A stretch of DNA of 64,000 nucleotides from Phallus indusiatus (lineage: Eukaryota > Basidiomycota > Agaricomycetes > Phallales > Phallaceae). The stretch is from the NCBI GenBank assembly GCA_027605045.1, contig JAQFWX010000023.1:620001-684000 (forward strand). The letters run 5' to 3'. A program made the position numbers and the translations under genes. The notes beneath the pieces were generated by a model, which did not search any database, was not told the DNA's origin, and worked only from the letters and a program-made list of their open reading frames with translations. This document shows positions 35,449 through 49,822 of this stretch, in pieces (position 1 is the first letter of the stretch; every line of letters begins with the position of its first letter).

Positions 35449-37249
35449 GTCATTCCAGTGAACAACAAGAACGATGGGATAAGAATCGCGTTTAAAAACG
35501 AATGTGGAAGAACGCGTTTCGAGCGTCGCAGGGAGAGAAACCGGGACCCGCCCTTTCTGTGGGATAACATCACCTTAGCATCGGATTTGAGAGGGTATCT
35601 AGTCTCGTCACACTCGTCACGATTATTTCGGCCATCCCCGAATCCCAACATACTTGATCCGTCATCTCATCTCATCCCAGGCTCAGGCTGGTGCCTTGGC
35701 AATGTCATTGTAATTTGTTTTTGTTGCTTGTTCGTCTCGCCAAAATTGTCAATATGAGAGATGTAACTAAAATCAAAATCATTGTTAGATAGCACATGGT
35801 CCAGCTATGCAGATGGCACAATCACCACTTCGATCTGCGATTTCCGAGAGAGAGCAAGTGAGAAAAAAGACAAACAAACTGACCGCTCACCCCGGTTCCG
35901 GCCACGAAGACAGATATTTTGTCTAGATTTTCTCCATTTTTTCAGTAGCCGTTTGTTTGGGGTTATACCGGTATTTCAAAAGAAAATACATACGCACGGA
36001 TATTACTCGCTTTGGATGATAGCATATGATAGCCTGAGTGCATACCTTACTTCCAGAGGAATCGTCATTTCTGCTCTGTCATCATTCATCGGAAGTACAC
36101 CTCAACTCCGAAGTTTCAATATGTTGTGCCAGCCTATGCCAAATATCAACAATCTCATTCAGCGGTATGTTGCGCGCATGTATTCTCCCTTCTCCTAAGC
36201 TAAATTTTTTGACCCGTCTAGAATTGCTTTGACTTTTTTTTTCTACATCTTCAAAATCAAACGTTCCTGATGCCTTGAAAAAAAAATTGACACACGAGCA
36301 CGTAAATAGGCTCACCCTACATCTGGCCAGACTTGACCCAGCTCAGGTGCTCTCGTAATATGTATACATATAATCGGCAATCTCAACTTTAGACCGGCAT
36401 CCCTGCGCTGAGCCCTGGACTCATTCACCGTCGAGCAGAATATTCCACGATGCTCGGACCATCAACAATTAAGGGCAATAAAAAGGGCTCGACGGAATCG
36501 CATGGAAACATGTATGTACATAGTTACCATGTAAATGTATGCAGGTCCAAATCTCCCTCCGGAATGTGCATAAAACGTTCCGGTGAAAAACTTGAGAGGT
36601 CATGCATTAATATGTAGTGTATTGGAGTAGACTTCGAATTTTAAGCTTTTAGCTCCCGAAATAACCGGCATTTTTGCTTGTGCTCCGTGCGACCACAGGC
36701 GACCACTAGTGACCACTAATAGGACTTTTCAGTTTGCATTGCTGCATGTGTATTTCGGAACGTGTATTGCCACGCGCGTTGACGAAATGTTCGGCGGCAA
36801 TACCCAGAATATACCATTAATCTTTCCGAGGATCAACCATTTAGAAAAACGGTTGAGATAGTTAACCCGGTCGCTGATTCCCTTCCAGTCGTCGGTCTTC
36901 ATCAAACCAACGTCATTTACGCTTGCATGCGAATTTCAAAAATAAAAACTGAAACGTCTATTGGGTGGTTTCAGAACACCGTAGGCACGGTTTCTACACC
37001 GCGTGATTTGTAAATCGCCGTTACTTCGTGCTAGTAAAAGATTGGCGTCGGAGAAAGGAGCTGTTCCACGCAAGTCAATCGACGGGCTTTGAGATCTTGA
37101 GCTCCACTTTAAATTGAATACTGGCACAGGGTAACAAAAGCTTCGAATTGAACATGATTTTTTTGAGATAGCTTCTATTTATGACACTGGAAAATTTTAC
37201 ACTTGACTTTGACTTGCTTAATTGTGTTTGATCGTGAACGTCTATGGTT
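35449..37249. other. Intergenic, 1.8 kb
   Basis: Upstream of the methyltransferase and downstream of enolase. Several open frames of 60-140 codons occur but none has motifs or consistent splicing. No repeats or RNA genes recognised. Confidence 0.4.
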
Positions 37250-39119
<1,870 letters not shown>

Positions 39120-39601
39120 TGGATGCAATGAATTGGGGTGGTGGAAGGTTGTGGAAGAGAGAGAGAGACTCCGTTAGCGCGCGCACCTGAATCGATTGGA
39201 GAGAGTGGGGCACCCACTGGCACTGAACCAGATATACACTAGCGTTTAATTCTCTCTCTGGACTCGAGCATGCACCCAATGACGGCAGTCCGTCGGCTGT
39301 CCTTGAGCTTCAGCAACGACTCGGAACGCGTTGAATATATTGATGGCTGATGATATAATGTTATATATATATTCATATTTCGCTCTTAAACATGCGTTGT
39401 TCCTGGACGGCAAGAGTAGACAGATTTCTAGATAACACCGGTAATCATAACTTTATCATACAACTCAGCGGTAATCGCAGCTGTGCTGTGCCGCTGGTGC
39501 TGCGTAGCGTAGCGTCCGGAAGTACAAAAACGCTGACGGACAGCGGAGTCTGAACAACAACAAACCCCCTGTAGTCTGACGACGACGACGACGACGACGA
39601 G
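39120..39601. promoter_or_regulatory. Divergent promoter region, enolase / IST1
   Basis: 482 bp between the two start codons. Contains an AT-rich run (TATATATATATTCATATT, about 39362-39379) and, next to the IST1 start, a trinucleotide repeat. No specific factor sites could be assigned. Confidence 0.45.
39578..39598 (+). repeat. (GAC)7 microsatellite abutting the IST1 start codon
   Basis: Seven GAC units followed by GAG and then the ATG at 39602. It is in frame with the gene, but an in-frame TAG just upstream shows it is 5' leader and not coding. Confidence 0.85.
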
Positions 39602-40874
39602 ATGGTCCAGTGGAATGCGGCAAAGACTAGGGTAAATGAAACAATATATTTTTATTTTTTCTTTGTTGCTCACTCTTTACTCAAGGTGCAGCTCCGGTAC
39701 GACATTGACTTCCTCCGCTACCGCAGTCACAAGCATATCGATGTAACCTGTTGATTTGGATTATCACAAATAGGCTGGCAGTCCAGCGTCTTCGGATGCT
39801 TCAAGAGAAGAAAACCGCTCAGGCGAAGAGCTCTCGTCGCGATATCGCCACTCTCGTTGAGCGTGGCAGACTTGAAACCGCACGCATCAAAGTTGAGAAT
39901 ATTATTAACGAGGATATTTATGTTGAATTACTCGAGTTGCTCGAACTCTATTGTGAACTCCTCATCGCCAGATTCAATTTTCTGGAAATAAGGTGCTTCT
40001 CGTTATTCACCATTGCGCCCTGTTATCTAATATCTCCTAGTGGCAAGGAGCCCGATCCAGGCATCTACGAAGCCGTCTGTTGTCTCATCTATGCTAGCCC
40101 TAGGACAGAACTCAAAGGTGAGTGGTCAATACAATGAACGTTTGTGAGTCACAATCGCAATGTTTCTCATAGTAATTTCGAATATTAGAACTCCACATTC
40201 TGCGCGAAATGTTAATGTACAAATTCGGCCGTGATTTCTCTCTGGCTGTCATGGAGAACCGTGATAATTGTGTTAGCGAACGAGTAAACAAGATCTATTC
40301 GTCATTTTACCGATATTATAACTCTCGTACTCCTAGGTTACGCGGAAACTAGCTGTTGCGGCTCCCGATGCTAATCTGATCGAAGCTTATGTCGAAGAAA
40401 TTGCGAGGGGCTACGGCATCGAATACGTACCTCGAAGTTCTCGCGAGAAAGACAACGGTCCTAGTTCTTCGGAAGAAGGTGACCAACCTGAGGGAAAGGT
40501 TTGTCACCACTAAAAAAACCCTCGCATTCTCTAATAAAGCCGACTTCATCCAGGTTCCTAGTTCTTCTGTCATCGATGAGAACGCAAAAAAAACTGAAGA
40601 AACACCTGAAGAAGAAGTTCAATCTAAGCTGGACGCAAATGTGACTGCTTCAAAGCTACCTACCGTCCCAGGCGCTCCTCCTCCTACGAAGGATAAGGAT
40701 ATAAGAAATGTATCACCACAACCCCCGCCCTATGTACCTTCCGAAAAACCGTTGAAACCCGCATTAAAGAAGAATGATTCCACGTCCTCAACTGGAGAGA
40801 GCAATAAACCACCCCCGGCTGGAGATGATTTCGTGTCTTTAACGGAGAGATTAGCCGCCCTCAAGAGACGATAG
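39602..40874 (+). CDS. IST1: IST1-like ESCRT-III regulator
   Basis: Seven exons (39602-39631, 39686-39696, 39774-39992, 40041-40117, 40189-40283, 40337-40498, 40554-40874) total 915 nt (304 aa). The N-terminal domain is the Ist1 (DUF292) fold: RLAVQRLRMLQEKKTAQAK, RRDIATLVERGRLETARI, KVENIINEDIYVELLELL and LHILREMLMYKFGRDF. The C-terminal half is Pro/Lys-rich and disordered, ending SLTERLAALKRR, where Vps4/ESCRT-binding motifs usually lie. It should regulate Vps4 in the multivesicular-body pathway. Exon 2 is an 11-nt micro-exon; without it the conserved KTRVQLRLAVQRL junction cannot be made. Confidence 0.93.
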
Positions 40875-43181
40875 GGCTTTTCCTGTGAAGGGTTCCTCAC
40901 CCCCTTGAAGGGTGCTAATGGAACAAGTATGGATAGGGTTTTTTCATTCTCTCGTATCATTTCAATCTGTGAAGGTGTAATTTCTATTGCGGTCTATTGC
41001 TGTACATTAACTGTGGAACTTATGCAGCTTTTTTTGCAACTTTATATGCGTAATTGTGTGCTTCAGTCGCCAGCAATTACGGCAATTACGGCATCTCGTA
41101 TTCACGTTTGAATCTTCTGTTCTTAGCCAAATGGGTCGTGAATGAAGAAAATTGACTTGCGCAAACGAAACTTAATTATTCAAAAAGGGTAATGCTACTG
41201 TCGAATTTGAGTTCGACTTACAAACGTGTGAGTGATTGACGCCAAGATCCAATAATCACCAAGCCCTTGGCCAACGCAAACTTGGGGTTGAATAACGTCA
41301 ATTTCAGACAACTCACATCGTGGCAAAGGTTCTAAAGAATGATAGCTCTATCTTGCGTGCTTTTTTGATTCTTCGCTTGGCCCGCGAAGTGGAGATGATT
41401 CGAGAAAAACTTTGCCTAAGTCTGATAAGGAAGCTCGAGGAAGACAATATATCTTTTATTTTCAGAGATAACGCATTCTTCTTCATTGTTTAGTGATAAA
41501 CTCTCCGAGACTACCGAACATGATTTGAGGACGAAATAGCTCGGTCAGTCCGTATTGCCGATCAAAACATCAGATTTACAGCTCACTCAAACATGAATTA
41601 GAGCATAAACTGAGTGTTAGATTATAATATGGCATTTATTTGAGTCGGCTTTGTCCCGCTGGCGCACTAGGAGAGAGACTAATACCGATTCTAAAAATAA
41701 AAGTCGCGTAGCGCTGCATGAGCGACTGGAGAGATTTTTCATGACCTTCTTTAATTTTTCAAAAACGATCTCTGATATCGATATTAAAAAGACTACACCA
41801 TCATCATCATCATCGTCAAAAAGGGGACCTTACGCTATCTCTGATCTCAGACGTTGACATCTTGGAATGGAATCAATGTCGAATCGATCGTTAATCTGCT
41901 ATGTTTACTATTAGCTATTAGAAAACGAGGATGTTTTTCCGAATAAATGTAATAACATGAGATTGACGAACCGTATCCACCTTCTAGTTTTGAGTGATTT
42001 CCTCGTTGTCAACTTGCTTACTTATTGCCCAACCACTGGCAGTAATAAATGGTGAACCTTGTCGTCATCACACACTCCGGACCGAACAAGAGAGAACAAT
42101 GCCATAACCTCGAAGCGGAAATGCGAAAAAATGAATTTCATTTAGAAGACATGGCGAGTAAACGTCTGATTTGTTGCTTCCTGGGAGTCAAGTTTTCAAA
42201 CCCTTTGCTGCCCGAATTATGGCGGAGTTTGAAACTCGCTTGGCGCAATTCACCCGGAACCAATAGCTCTCCGACTTGTGAGAGTATTTTGACGATATCT
42301 GTTCGATGTTCATACCTCGATATGAAAATATTGGCTACAACTTCACCCATGGGTCATTTTTTTATTGAAAAAGACCGGGTAATCTATTTATTACACCGGT
42401 ACGCGGACCTCCACATCACACGCAGAGAGCCTGATAGGAAAAACGCACTGTTCAAAAAATGCAAGATGCATTCATGTCTATTTTTGAAGATCGGTTACCT
42501 CCAATCACACGAGTTTGTTTTTCTCGGTTTTTAAATCCTCAAACAAATTGAGGAAAACATACGACGCATGGTCTGACCTCAACGCCGCATTTCAGTGGTA
42601 ATGAATTTTTTGCCGACATGAAAACCTCTGTTTTTTGGAATAGGAAGAGTATACGAGGGGTATTGTTATCAATTTTAGAAGGTCGCCCTGTGACCTTTTA
42701 TGGTTCAAAATCCTTTCCTCTTTCATGCAATATGCAAAAGTATGTGTTTTTTCTTGTTCTTTTACGGTTCAAGGCTTGATAAAGAGCTTTCAGGTACGAG
42801 CATATGGTCTCCCATAAATTGAGTGCACCCTTATCAAACCTGTATTTTCTTCTTGGTACTTTTACAGCAACAACGACAACAGTTCTTATCTTGTTTTTCT
42901 TGTGGAGCTGATTGCGACGTGAACCACGCTAATAGCCAAGCTTTTCGTTTATGACATGGCGCCGCATTCGCGCGATAAAGGTATACTTTGACTCAATACC
43001 GATTTCAAATTTCATTTCACTCATTATCAAGATGGTTTCTTCCGTACCCTTTCTGGCCCGGGTAATTAACACGGAATATTCAGGTGGCCGATATTCATGT
43101 ATCTCCTTGAGCTCTCAGCTTTCACTGATGGGTGTCTTTTCTGTCATTCACAAGCCCTAAACAATTACGCTATAAGAATGA
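40875..43181. other. Intergenic, 2.3 kb
   Basis: No supported gene. An ATC/TCA microsatellite lies near 41800-41820. Short frames at 42049-42534 (+) and 42138-42350 (-) overlap each other antisense and show no recognisable motif. The end of the interval holds the transporter's promoter; no TATA box is clear. Confidence 0.4.
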
Positions 43182-45576
43182 ATGAGTCTTCTCTTCAAGT
43201 CAATCTGTCCTTCAAAGGAAAGAAGAACATCTCTACTTCTTCACTGGCAACCTTGCAGCTTCAATATCGTAGCTCGTTTCATTCTCATGTTTCCAACACA
43301 TCCTTCTCTATCCCCAACTTCAACTATTCAGGTGCCTGAACCTCAGGCCTGGAAACCTGGGGCGCACGAAAACGCACACAAGTATATCTCATCAAATGAC
43401 AATGACAAGCCTTTGTCATTAGAAAATTGGCACACAGATTTCTTTGAACAGGATGCTGCGAACCCCAAAAACTGGCCCAAACGACAGAGAATAACAAATT
43501 CCTTGTTATTGGCCTCAATCTCACTGCTTTCGTAAGTGAAACTCCTTTTATTGATTGTGCTAACAATGCTAAATGAAGCATGTATTACACATGCGTAGTT
43601 CATTTGCGTCGTCCATTGTCGTACCGGCTACCCCAGATATCATGTCAAAATTTCAGGTAAAGTCTGAGATGACAGTTACACTCCTGACTTCGCTCTACGT
43701 GGTAATAACTTATCATTCCATCATACGTGGTTTCAGGACGTTACTCACGACTTCCTTATAGCTCGGTTTAGGCGTTGGACCGTTCATTCTAGCTCCTTTA
43801 TCCGAAATATATGGTCGGCGTATCATATACACGTCCACACTGACTGTGTTCACGTGTGCGCAGCTGGCATGCTCACTCGTTAACTCGTAAGTGAGAGTGA
43901 CCTTTTATTGTATCCTGTATATAACTAAGTTCTGACAGAATGACATGGCTCATCATCTTTCGGTTGATATCTGGAATTACAGGCGGTATAGCACCCAGCT
44001 TAGGTCAAGTGAGATTGTATTCTTCTGAAAGTTTTTTCGGAGGTGCTAATATGGATATGTATACGTAAAGGCATCCCTTTCTGACGTTTGGGATCCGGCC
44101 GACCGTGGACAATGGGCTGCCACTTTGACCGTCGGAGCAATGTTTGGACCACCTCTGGGGAACTTTGTCGGTAATTATCCCTTTTGGTCCTTCTTTCTTT
44201 TTGCGGATAATTAATACTTATTTCATTTAAGCTGCAATAATTCTGCAACAGATGAATTTGAGTAAGCCTTTTATAGCCTCAGGCTTAATTAAGATACTGA
44301 CACAAATATTAGCCTGGATCTTCTGGATCCTGACCATCTGGTATGTGCAAAGCGTAAACCCCAATTATCCTGAAAGTTGCTTAGCTTAATTTCAGCTCTA
44401 CCATCCTTCTTTTCCTGTCGTTGCTTTTCCTCAAAGAGAGTTATGCACCAGTCATCTTAGAAAGACGTCAAAAACTACTCCAGAAGAGTCATCAGAACAA
44501 TCCCTTCAGCAACGGTGGAAAGATAGATATGGAGGGATACGCTGAAAGCAATTTGACTCCTGCTCCCTCTGTACAACGGGACCCTGTGGGTATCATTTAT
44601 CGGGCAATAACACGACCATGGCGTTTCTTAGGTACTAGCCCAATTGTAATCATTTTTGGCTTTTTCTTGGCGGTACGTCGTCCACTACAGTCATTCCAAC
44701 CCGATCTAATTTTTTCCTCCTTTTCGAAAGTATACGTATGGAATCTTCTATGTCATTTTAACATCGTTACCTCTGCTTTTCGGAAGCTCGGACAGAAGTG
44801 GAAATCTTTTCAATTACGGTTTTACCACCCTTCAAACCGGTGTTTCATATTGGAGTTTGATCGTGGGATTTTCTATCGGATTCATCATCCAAGCTATTGC
44901 TCAGCCTTGGGTTTGGAAGTACTTGACGGAGCGCAATGGGGAGAGTCGACCGGAATATCGTTTGTTGCCTATGACAGTATGTTATCCTGGACCGGAAGTC
45001 TAACTTGCGTGATGCTGAGATGTTTATATAGGTTGGAATGCTCTTTTTCCCAACTTCTCTCCTCATGTACGGGTGGTCAGCTGAGAGGCAATCAGCCTGG
45101 ATAGTTCCTGAAATTGCCTTGGCACTATTTGCTATAGGACAATTCATGGTCTTCGTGAGTGCCATATGTTTCAAATTTCGCCAAGACGCTCACTCTTCAA
45201 TATATAGCAATCTATCCAGAGTATGTCTTCGATTTATAAGTTCTTTTTTAATAAGGCGTCGCGATCTCATAAACTTGCTTTAGTATACTTGGCAGAGGCG
45301 TTTATACCATATTCGGCTTCTGCCATTGCGGCCGCAACATTGCTCAGAGCAATCACGGGCGCTGTATTTCCCCTTTTCGCAGATCGTGTTTTCACGAGTC
45401 TAGGGTAAGTTTCCCGCAGTCATCCTCCAAAGTTCAGGCTCTTATCACATCGTTTCACTAGTTACGGACTTGGAGGCACCGTACTCTCTATAGCTGTTTT
45501 CCCTGCTATTCCACTACCGTGGATTCTTTACCGAAAAGGAGATTATTTGAGGAAACGCTGGGAGTTTAAGCCGTAG
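43182..45576 (+). CDS. Major facilitator superfamily drug:H+ antiporter (DHA1-like)
   Basis: Thirteen exons (43182-43531, 43599-43701, 43762-43886, 43939-44008, 44071-44170, 44232-44261, 44313-44340, 44396-44672, 44731-44976, 45032-45154, 45208-45220, 45284-45404, 45462-45576) total 1701 nt (566 aa). The cytosolic N-tail has DFFEQDAANPKNWPKRQR, typical of this fungal subfamily. Then follow about twelve membrane segments with the motif-A-like LSEIYGRRIIY, the helix-5 motif GGIAPSLGQ, SDVWDPADRGQWAA, and in the second half PLLFGSSDRSG and the helix TLLRAITGAVFPLFA. Likely exports drugs or small metabolites at the plasma membrane. Exon 11 is 13 nt. The start is uncertain: an ATG at 43291 would shorten the tail. 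Confidence 0.9.
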
Positions 45577-45914
45577 GAAAAGCATATTTTATTGCCAGGA
45601 GGCAGGGCAATAAACACCAATAGTAGAAATAACATTAGAGTAGAAACCTCAGCACGGGTTTGCAGATTGTACAATTACAATGAGGAACAAAAGGGTTTTC
45701 ACAGACGAAGACTGATTAATTGATTGAGTTCTGTGTACCCCAAGCCCAGGACATATTTAATTAAGCCTTGGGACAGTCAGCGTGACGTGCCCTTCTTGCG
45801 CTCCATAAAATCGATGATGCGATAGCATGAAGTCTTTTTTTTTGCGGCGTGATCCTAGCATTTGTTTAGATCGGGACGGATCTTCAAATTTTGCGACATC
45901 ACGTTCAAACTTTA
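45577..45914. other. Convergent intergenic spacer
   Basis: 338 bp between the transporter stop and the end of the minus-strand F-box-like gene. It contains 3' regions only. Confidence 0.4.
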
Positions 45915-47197
45915 TCATCTTGTCCACGCCAAGATCAGTGCAGAGGCTCGTTTTCTGACCTGAGCTGTCTTATGGTCATCAGACCATTCTGCTTTGACTA
46001 CGTCATCTAAAGCCTCGAGAATGCGCGTAACCTGAAAGATAAATGGGTATCGGCTGCGAGACAGCAAGATTAGGCTTATTGAAAATATACCTTTATTGCT
46101 TCTCTTGAAATTGTGCGATCCTGCCAGAACGAATAAATCATTCTTCCAGTTTTCATCATCTCGATAAGATCGATTTTCGCATTTTCCAGAAGCGTAAGGG
46201 TGTCCAGAATCCATTCCGTGTAGTAATCCTGTTTGTCGAGTGTATCTCGAATTCAAAGTAAGAGGAAAGCAAAAGGACGTACTAGAGTAAATTCATAGTC
46301 CCTGTCAACGTTGAATCGCAAATCACGGTAATATTTTGCCAACATAAACACTATGCCCAGAATTATTTCAAACTAAGACGTTTGGTATTTTAGGAATAAA
46401 CAGACATACGTGAGTGATAAAATGGTAGGACCTCGGCCATGTAACGAGCAGCAACCATCGCCAATCGATCAGGGACCATCCGATCACAAAGAATCTGCGC
46501 ACACTCAAAGGGCATGAAAAAACGATGTAAATTCTCTTCGTCAAACGTTGTTTGTATCCCCGAATTCTCTTCGTCGTCGTCGTAATCTTCGTCCCATAAG
46601 CGCCGTCGCGTTCGTCCAGTCAATGTTGAACTTGTATTGCTACGTAATATACCAAGGGGACAAAGGACATCGACATTTAGAAAGAGCTTCCCGAGCGCTA
46701 TGCAGGTGTATAACCGGACAAGGCTGGTTTGCTCCAATAATGTTTCGGTATTGTGATAGTGATATGTTAGGCTCATATGAGAGTCTGGTCTGTACGCTTT
46801 CTGGGAGACTGACATTGCGTATTCCAACATGTAAGCCGGAGACAAGTCGTCCGTAGACTCGGATTCAGATAGATCAGACTCGTTGTCGTCGAGTGGTTCG
46901 TTATCGTCCGTTCGTAAATCGCTAAATAAAGTCGTAAGCAAAACATAGAAGGAGAAAAAAAAGATAGAATTAAGCATACGGTTTTGATGATGTTGGGTCA
47001 ATCCCGAATATTCTTACAATCAGACTTCTACATGTTTCATTAAACGTACGGCAAACTAAGGGAAGCACGTAAAAAGGATGCCAGGAAGGTTGCTCCTGAT
47101 CGACCAGAAGTGAGTGAATATGTTGAGATAAAATTTCGGGTATGATATAGCTCTGAAATATATCATACGGAAGAACCGGTGCGTTGTTTTGGGGCAT
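45915..47197 (-). CDS. F-box-like hypothetical protein
   Basis: Five exons (46980-47197, 46432-46921, 46283-46372, 46091-46228, 45915-46031) total 1053 nt (350 aa). The N-terminus has the order of an F-box followed by a conserved Cys/Arg helix: VLPYDIFQSYIIPEILSQHI ... FYVLPLVCRTFNETCRSLI. An acidic disordered segment follows (DDNEPLDDNESDLSESES), then a helical region with two acidic patches, then DYYTEWILDTLTLLENAKID and WSDDHKTAQVRKRASALIL. No other known domain was seen. The end of exon 2 is the least certain junction: only a GTCCTA donor at 46431 keeps the frame, although a better-looking GTATGT lies nearby. Confidence 0.65.
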
Positions 47198-47831
47198 CGA
47201 TATCCGTGAGGAGAATGTCGACGTTGGTCAAGCTAAAAAATCACGGACCTGATTTCGGACCGTAACCCTAGCGCCGGAAGTGGCTGATGGCTTTGTATTT
47301 TGACGACTGCGACCACTCTTGATGCTTCTTCCGACCTTGTACCAATCATTTCGCGAAAATTTAGTAAAGATAAGTAGAGCATACCTGTGCTGGTAGAAAG
47401 GAACTGGTATTCGTGCTTATCGCAGCCAAGGACCGGGATATCCTAGTTCGTCCTGAAGACTAAAGTTTGGATGGGGACATATCCAGAAATCTGTCTGGCT
47501 AGACTGGCTTGGGAAGTTTGTGTGAGTGAGTGGTTGCCTGGCAAGTTGCAAGACAATTGGAGTCCGTGAGTAGCCGAGTAACTTCGTCACAACCGGTCGG
47601 GAAATGCCACGTTTTTCATATGCAGTGTCTTGTTAACAAGCTGTTTTTATTCATATTATCATTTATGCAGGCGCATAAATATTATGTTGTTTCAATGAAA
47701 GTACTAACCGATACATCAGAGATGGATTCAATCAAACCAACTAAACCATTTTACAAAACAAAACAATATACAGTGATGTATATAATGATTCATATTGACA
47801 GCAAGTGCAAATAACAAAGCGAGCGTACTTA
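47198..47831. other. Intergenic, 0.6 kb
   Basis: Same-strand spacing between the F-box-like gene start and the Rtt109 gene end. AT-rich near 47640-47810. No gene supported. Confidence 0.4.
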
Positions 47832-49713
47832 TTAGTCTCTTTTCTTCTTCCGCCGAACCCCTAAGATATTCACAGGAGGCTCGTTTGCTGTCGATGGGTA
47901 GGTCTGCTTTCGGAAGATAGGTGGATTATTGACTGTGAGGGTCGCATGTACGTGTCGGGAATAAATACCGCTCTCGTCTTCTGGCGCAAGTGGAGTTTCC
48001 GAAGATGTGTCACGTAAGCCATCACACAATCCCTTTATTGAAGTTTCGATGACTTGAGTGGCCTTATGCGACCGTTCCATAGAAGAGAATTCAACCCCAG
48101 TCAATAACGAAGTCATTATTCTCTTTATCATGACATGAGGCACAGTGCCATTCATGAGTATGCTGGGTCCCGTATCGGGAATGTCTGCCTCCTTGCCGTT
48201 CGATAAATATTTTTGCGCAAAAACCACAACGAAAAAGCCAGTGACAGCGCCTTGAGCACATTCTTGACGGAAAGACATACGCTCCCAAAATTCGGCTGGG
48301 GTAACCTTGTCCAAATCGGATAAAGGGCGACGAGATGATTTAGGGGTATGAGGTGATTTCTGAACCTTTGATCGAGAGGTAAGTTGCGCATTACTGGTGG
48401 ACTCTCGCGAAGTACTATTTTGAGGCGTGTGTGGCGATAATAATGACGTGGTTAATCTCGGCATATGTGGCGTTTGAGGTGTTTCTAAGACCTGTTCTTC
48501 CAAATTTGGTTCAGGGGTGGAAGGGCGTTCAATTGGTTCTTCGTCGTCAATGCGGGGCGGTGATGAGGATGGAGGGATTAGGGCGATAAGGGGATGGCCA
48601 TGGCGCAAGGGTTCCGGTTGAGGCATCCGAATTCCAGGACTCTGGGGGATAAAGGTAGGCTTGGGGGATCCCTGTGCTGATATCTTGACTGGGATATTAT
48701 TTTGACTTCCGCTGGAGCTGAGTTTGCGTTTCTTTCTTTTGGGAGTGGGCATAGGAACGGCAACGGTTCTTTCTTCACTTGTCGCCGCTAACTCGTCTAG
48801 GAAGCGGCTTTTGGGATCATCATCAAAATACGGGATTAGTGATGGGAGACTATGCTCTTTGCCTTCTGAGCCGGGGGAGGCCGAAGCGAGCGGAATATCA
48901 AGTTTTTTGTGTACATCATACGGATGTGAGTAGATCCACTCGGGTTCCGTTGAGGAACCTCCCAGCCCCAAAGAATATGTAGCTTCAGCCTCGCTCTGAC
49001 CTGGTATAATGTAGAATAAATTAGCAGACAAGTTAATCCGTTCTTTGTCTAATTTGTTCCGAATATCAAAAAGCAAGAAAAAAATGCATAAATTTGACGT
49101 GCTTACGAAAGGGATCAACCATCTCGCGAGCTTTCAGGATATCAAGAGTGGCTTGTCCAAGAGACTTTTTCCACCATTTGCAAAGAGCTACATCGCCTAA
49201 AGGCTTCTTATCCGGGTAATCGGCAGAATTTGGAAATAAATATTGTCTTTGTGCACGAGCAAAAAGATGCACCCAAAGAGTGTGATTTAAATTTGTAGGA
49301 TATATAGGACTTGTTGGTGAGCCGTAAAATTGAAGTAATGCATTAACTAAGGTCGATGTTGGAGATGGGTAGGTCCCTTGACCAGTTCCGTCCACTTTCG
49401 AGATATATAAAATTGTTGAAACACTTGCGGGGAAATAAAAGACGTCTGCCTCTATGGCAGTTACGAAAACAGCGGGAGATAGAGCACTTTCAGTGCTGTT
49501 AGTGGCAGGAGCGCGTTCGGAGAGCAGTATCAAGACTTCTTGCATGAAAGACCTGGGTTTCGGCGAAAGATAGGGAAAAAGTGATTCATTGGGTTTCCTC
49601 TGGGTAGAAACAAGAACATGGATATCAAATATTCGATGGCCTGGTAAGTTAGATAGCGCGTTCAGCAAATACGCCCGAAGAGTCGAAACAGAATGCGTAG
49701 GAGGAGGAACCAT
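47832..49713 (-). CDS. RTT109: Rtt109-type histone H3 acetyltransferase
   Basis: Two exons, 49107-49713 and 47832-49000, total 1776 nt (591 aa). The N-terminal catalytic domain shows LRAYLLNALSNLPGHR, DIHVLVSTQRKP, MQEVLILLSE, VFVTAIEADVFYFP, ILYISKVDGTGQ, LWVHLFARAQRQYLFPNSAD and KPLGDVALCKWWKKSL, all typical of KAT11/Rtt109. A long Ser/Pro-rich insert with a basic cluster (PKRKKRKLSSS) follows, then a conserved C-terminal block (TPAEFWERMSFRQECAQGAVTGFF) and a basic tail. With Asf1 or Vps75 it acetylates H3 lysine 56 and others during replication-coupled nucleosome assembly. ATG 49713 was preferred because the longer frame begins with GTG. The intron is 106 nt, long for this window. Confidence 0.93.
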
Positions 49714-49822
49714 TACCGTCACGCCAGTCACACTCTCACGGTCACGTGAACAACGTCAGTTGCTTCCGTGGACCATAATCCCGCGTAAGACTGTGTAAAC
49801 TCTTTCCAGCACAACCGCCACC
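49714..49822. promoter_or_regulatory. Short divergent promoter, RTT109 / PC4
   Basis: Only 109 bp separate the two start codons, so the two genes must share a promoter or have overlapping ones. No TATA box is present. A GTCACGTGAAC palindromic core (CACGTG E-box) lies at about 49742-49749. Confidence 0.5.

Noticed and set aside
42049..42534. Plus-strand frame of 161 codons
   Set aside because: Starts with an ATG, but the sequence shows no motif or plausible domain, and the region also has an antisense frame.
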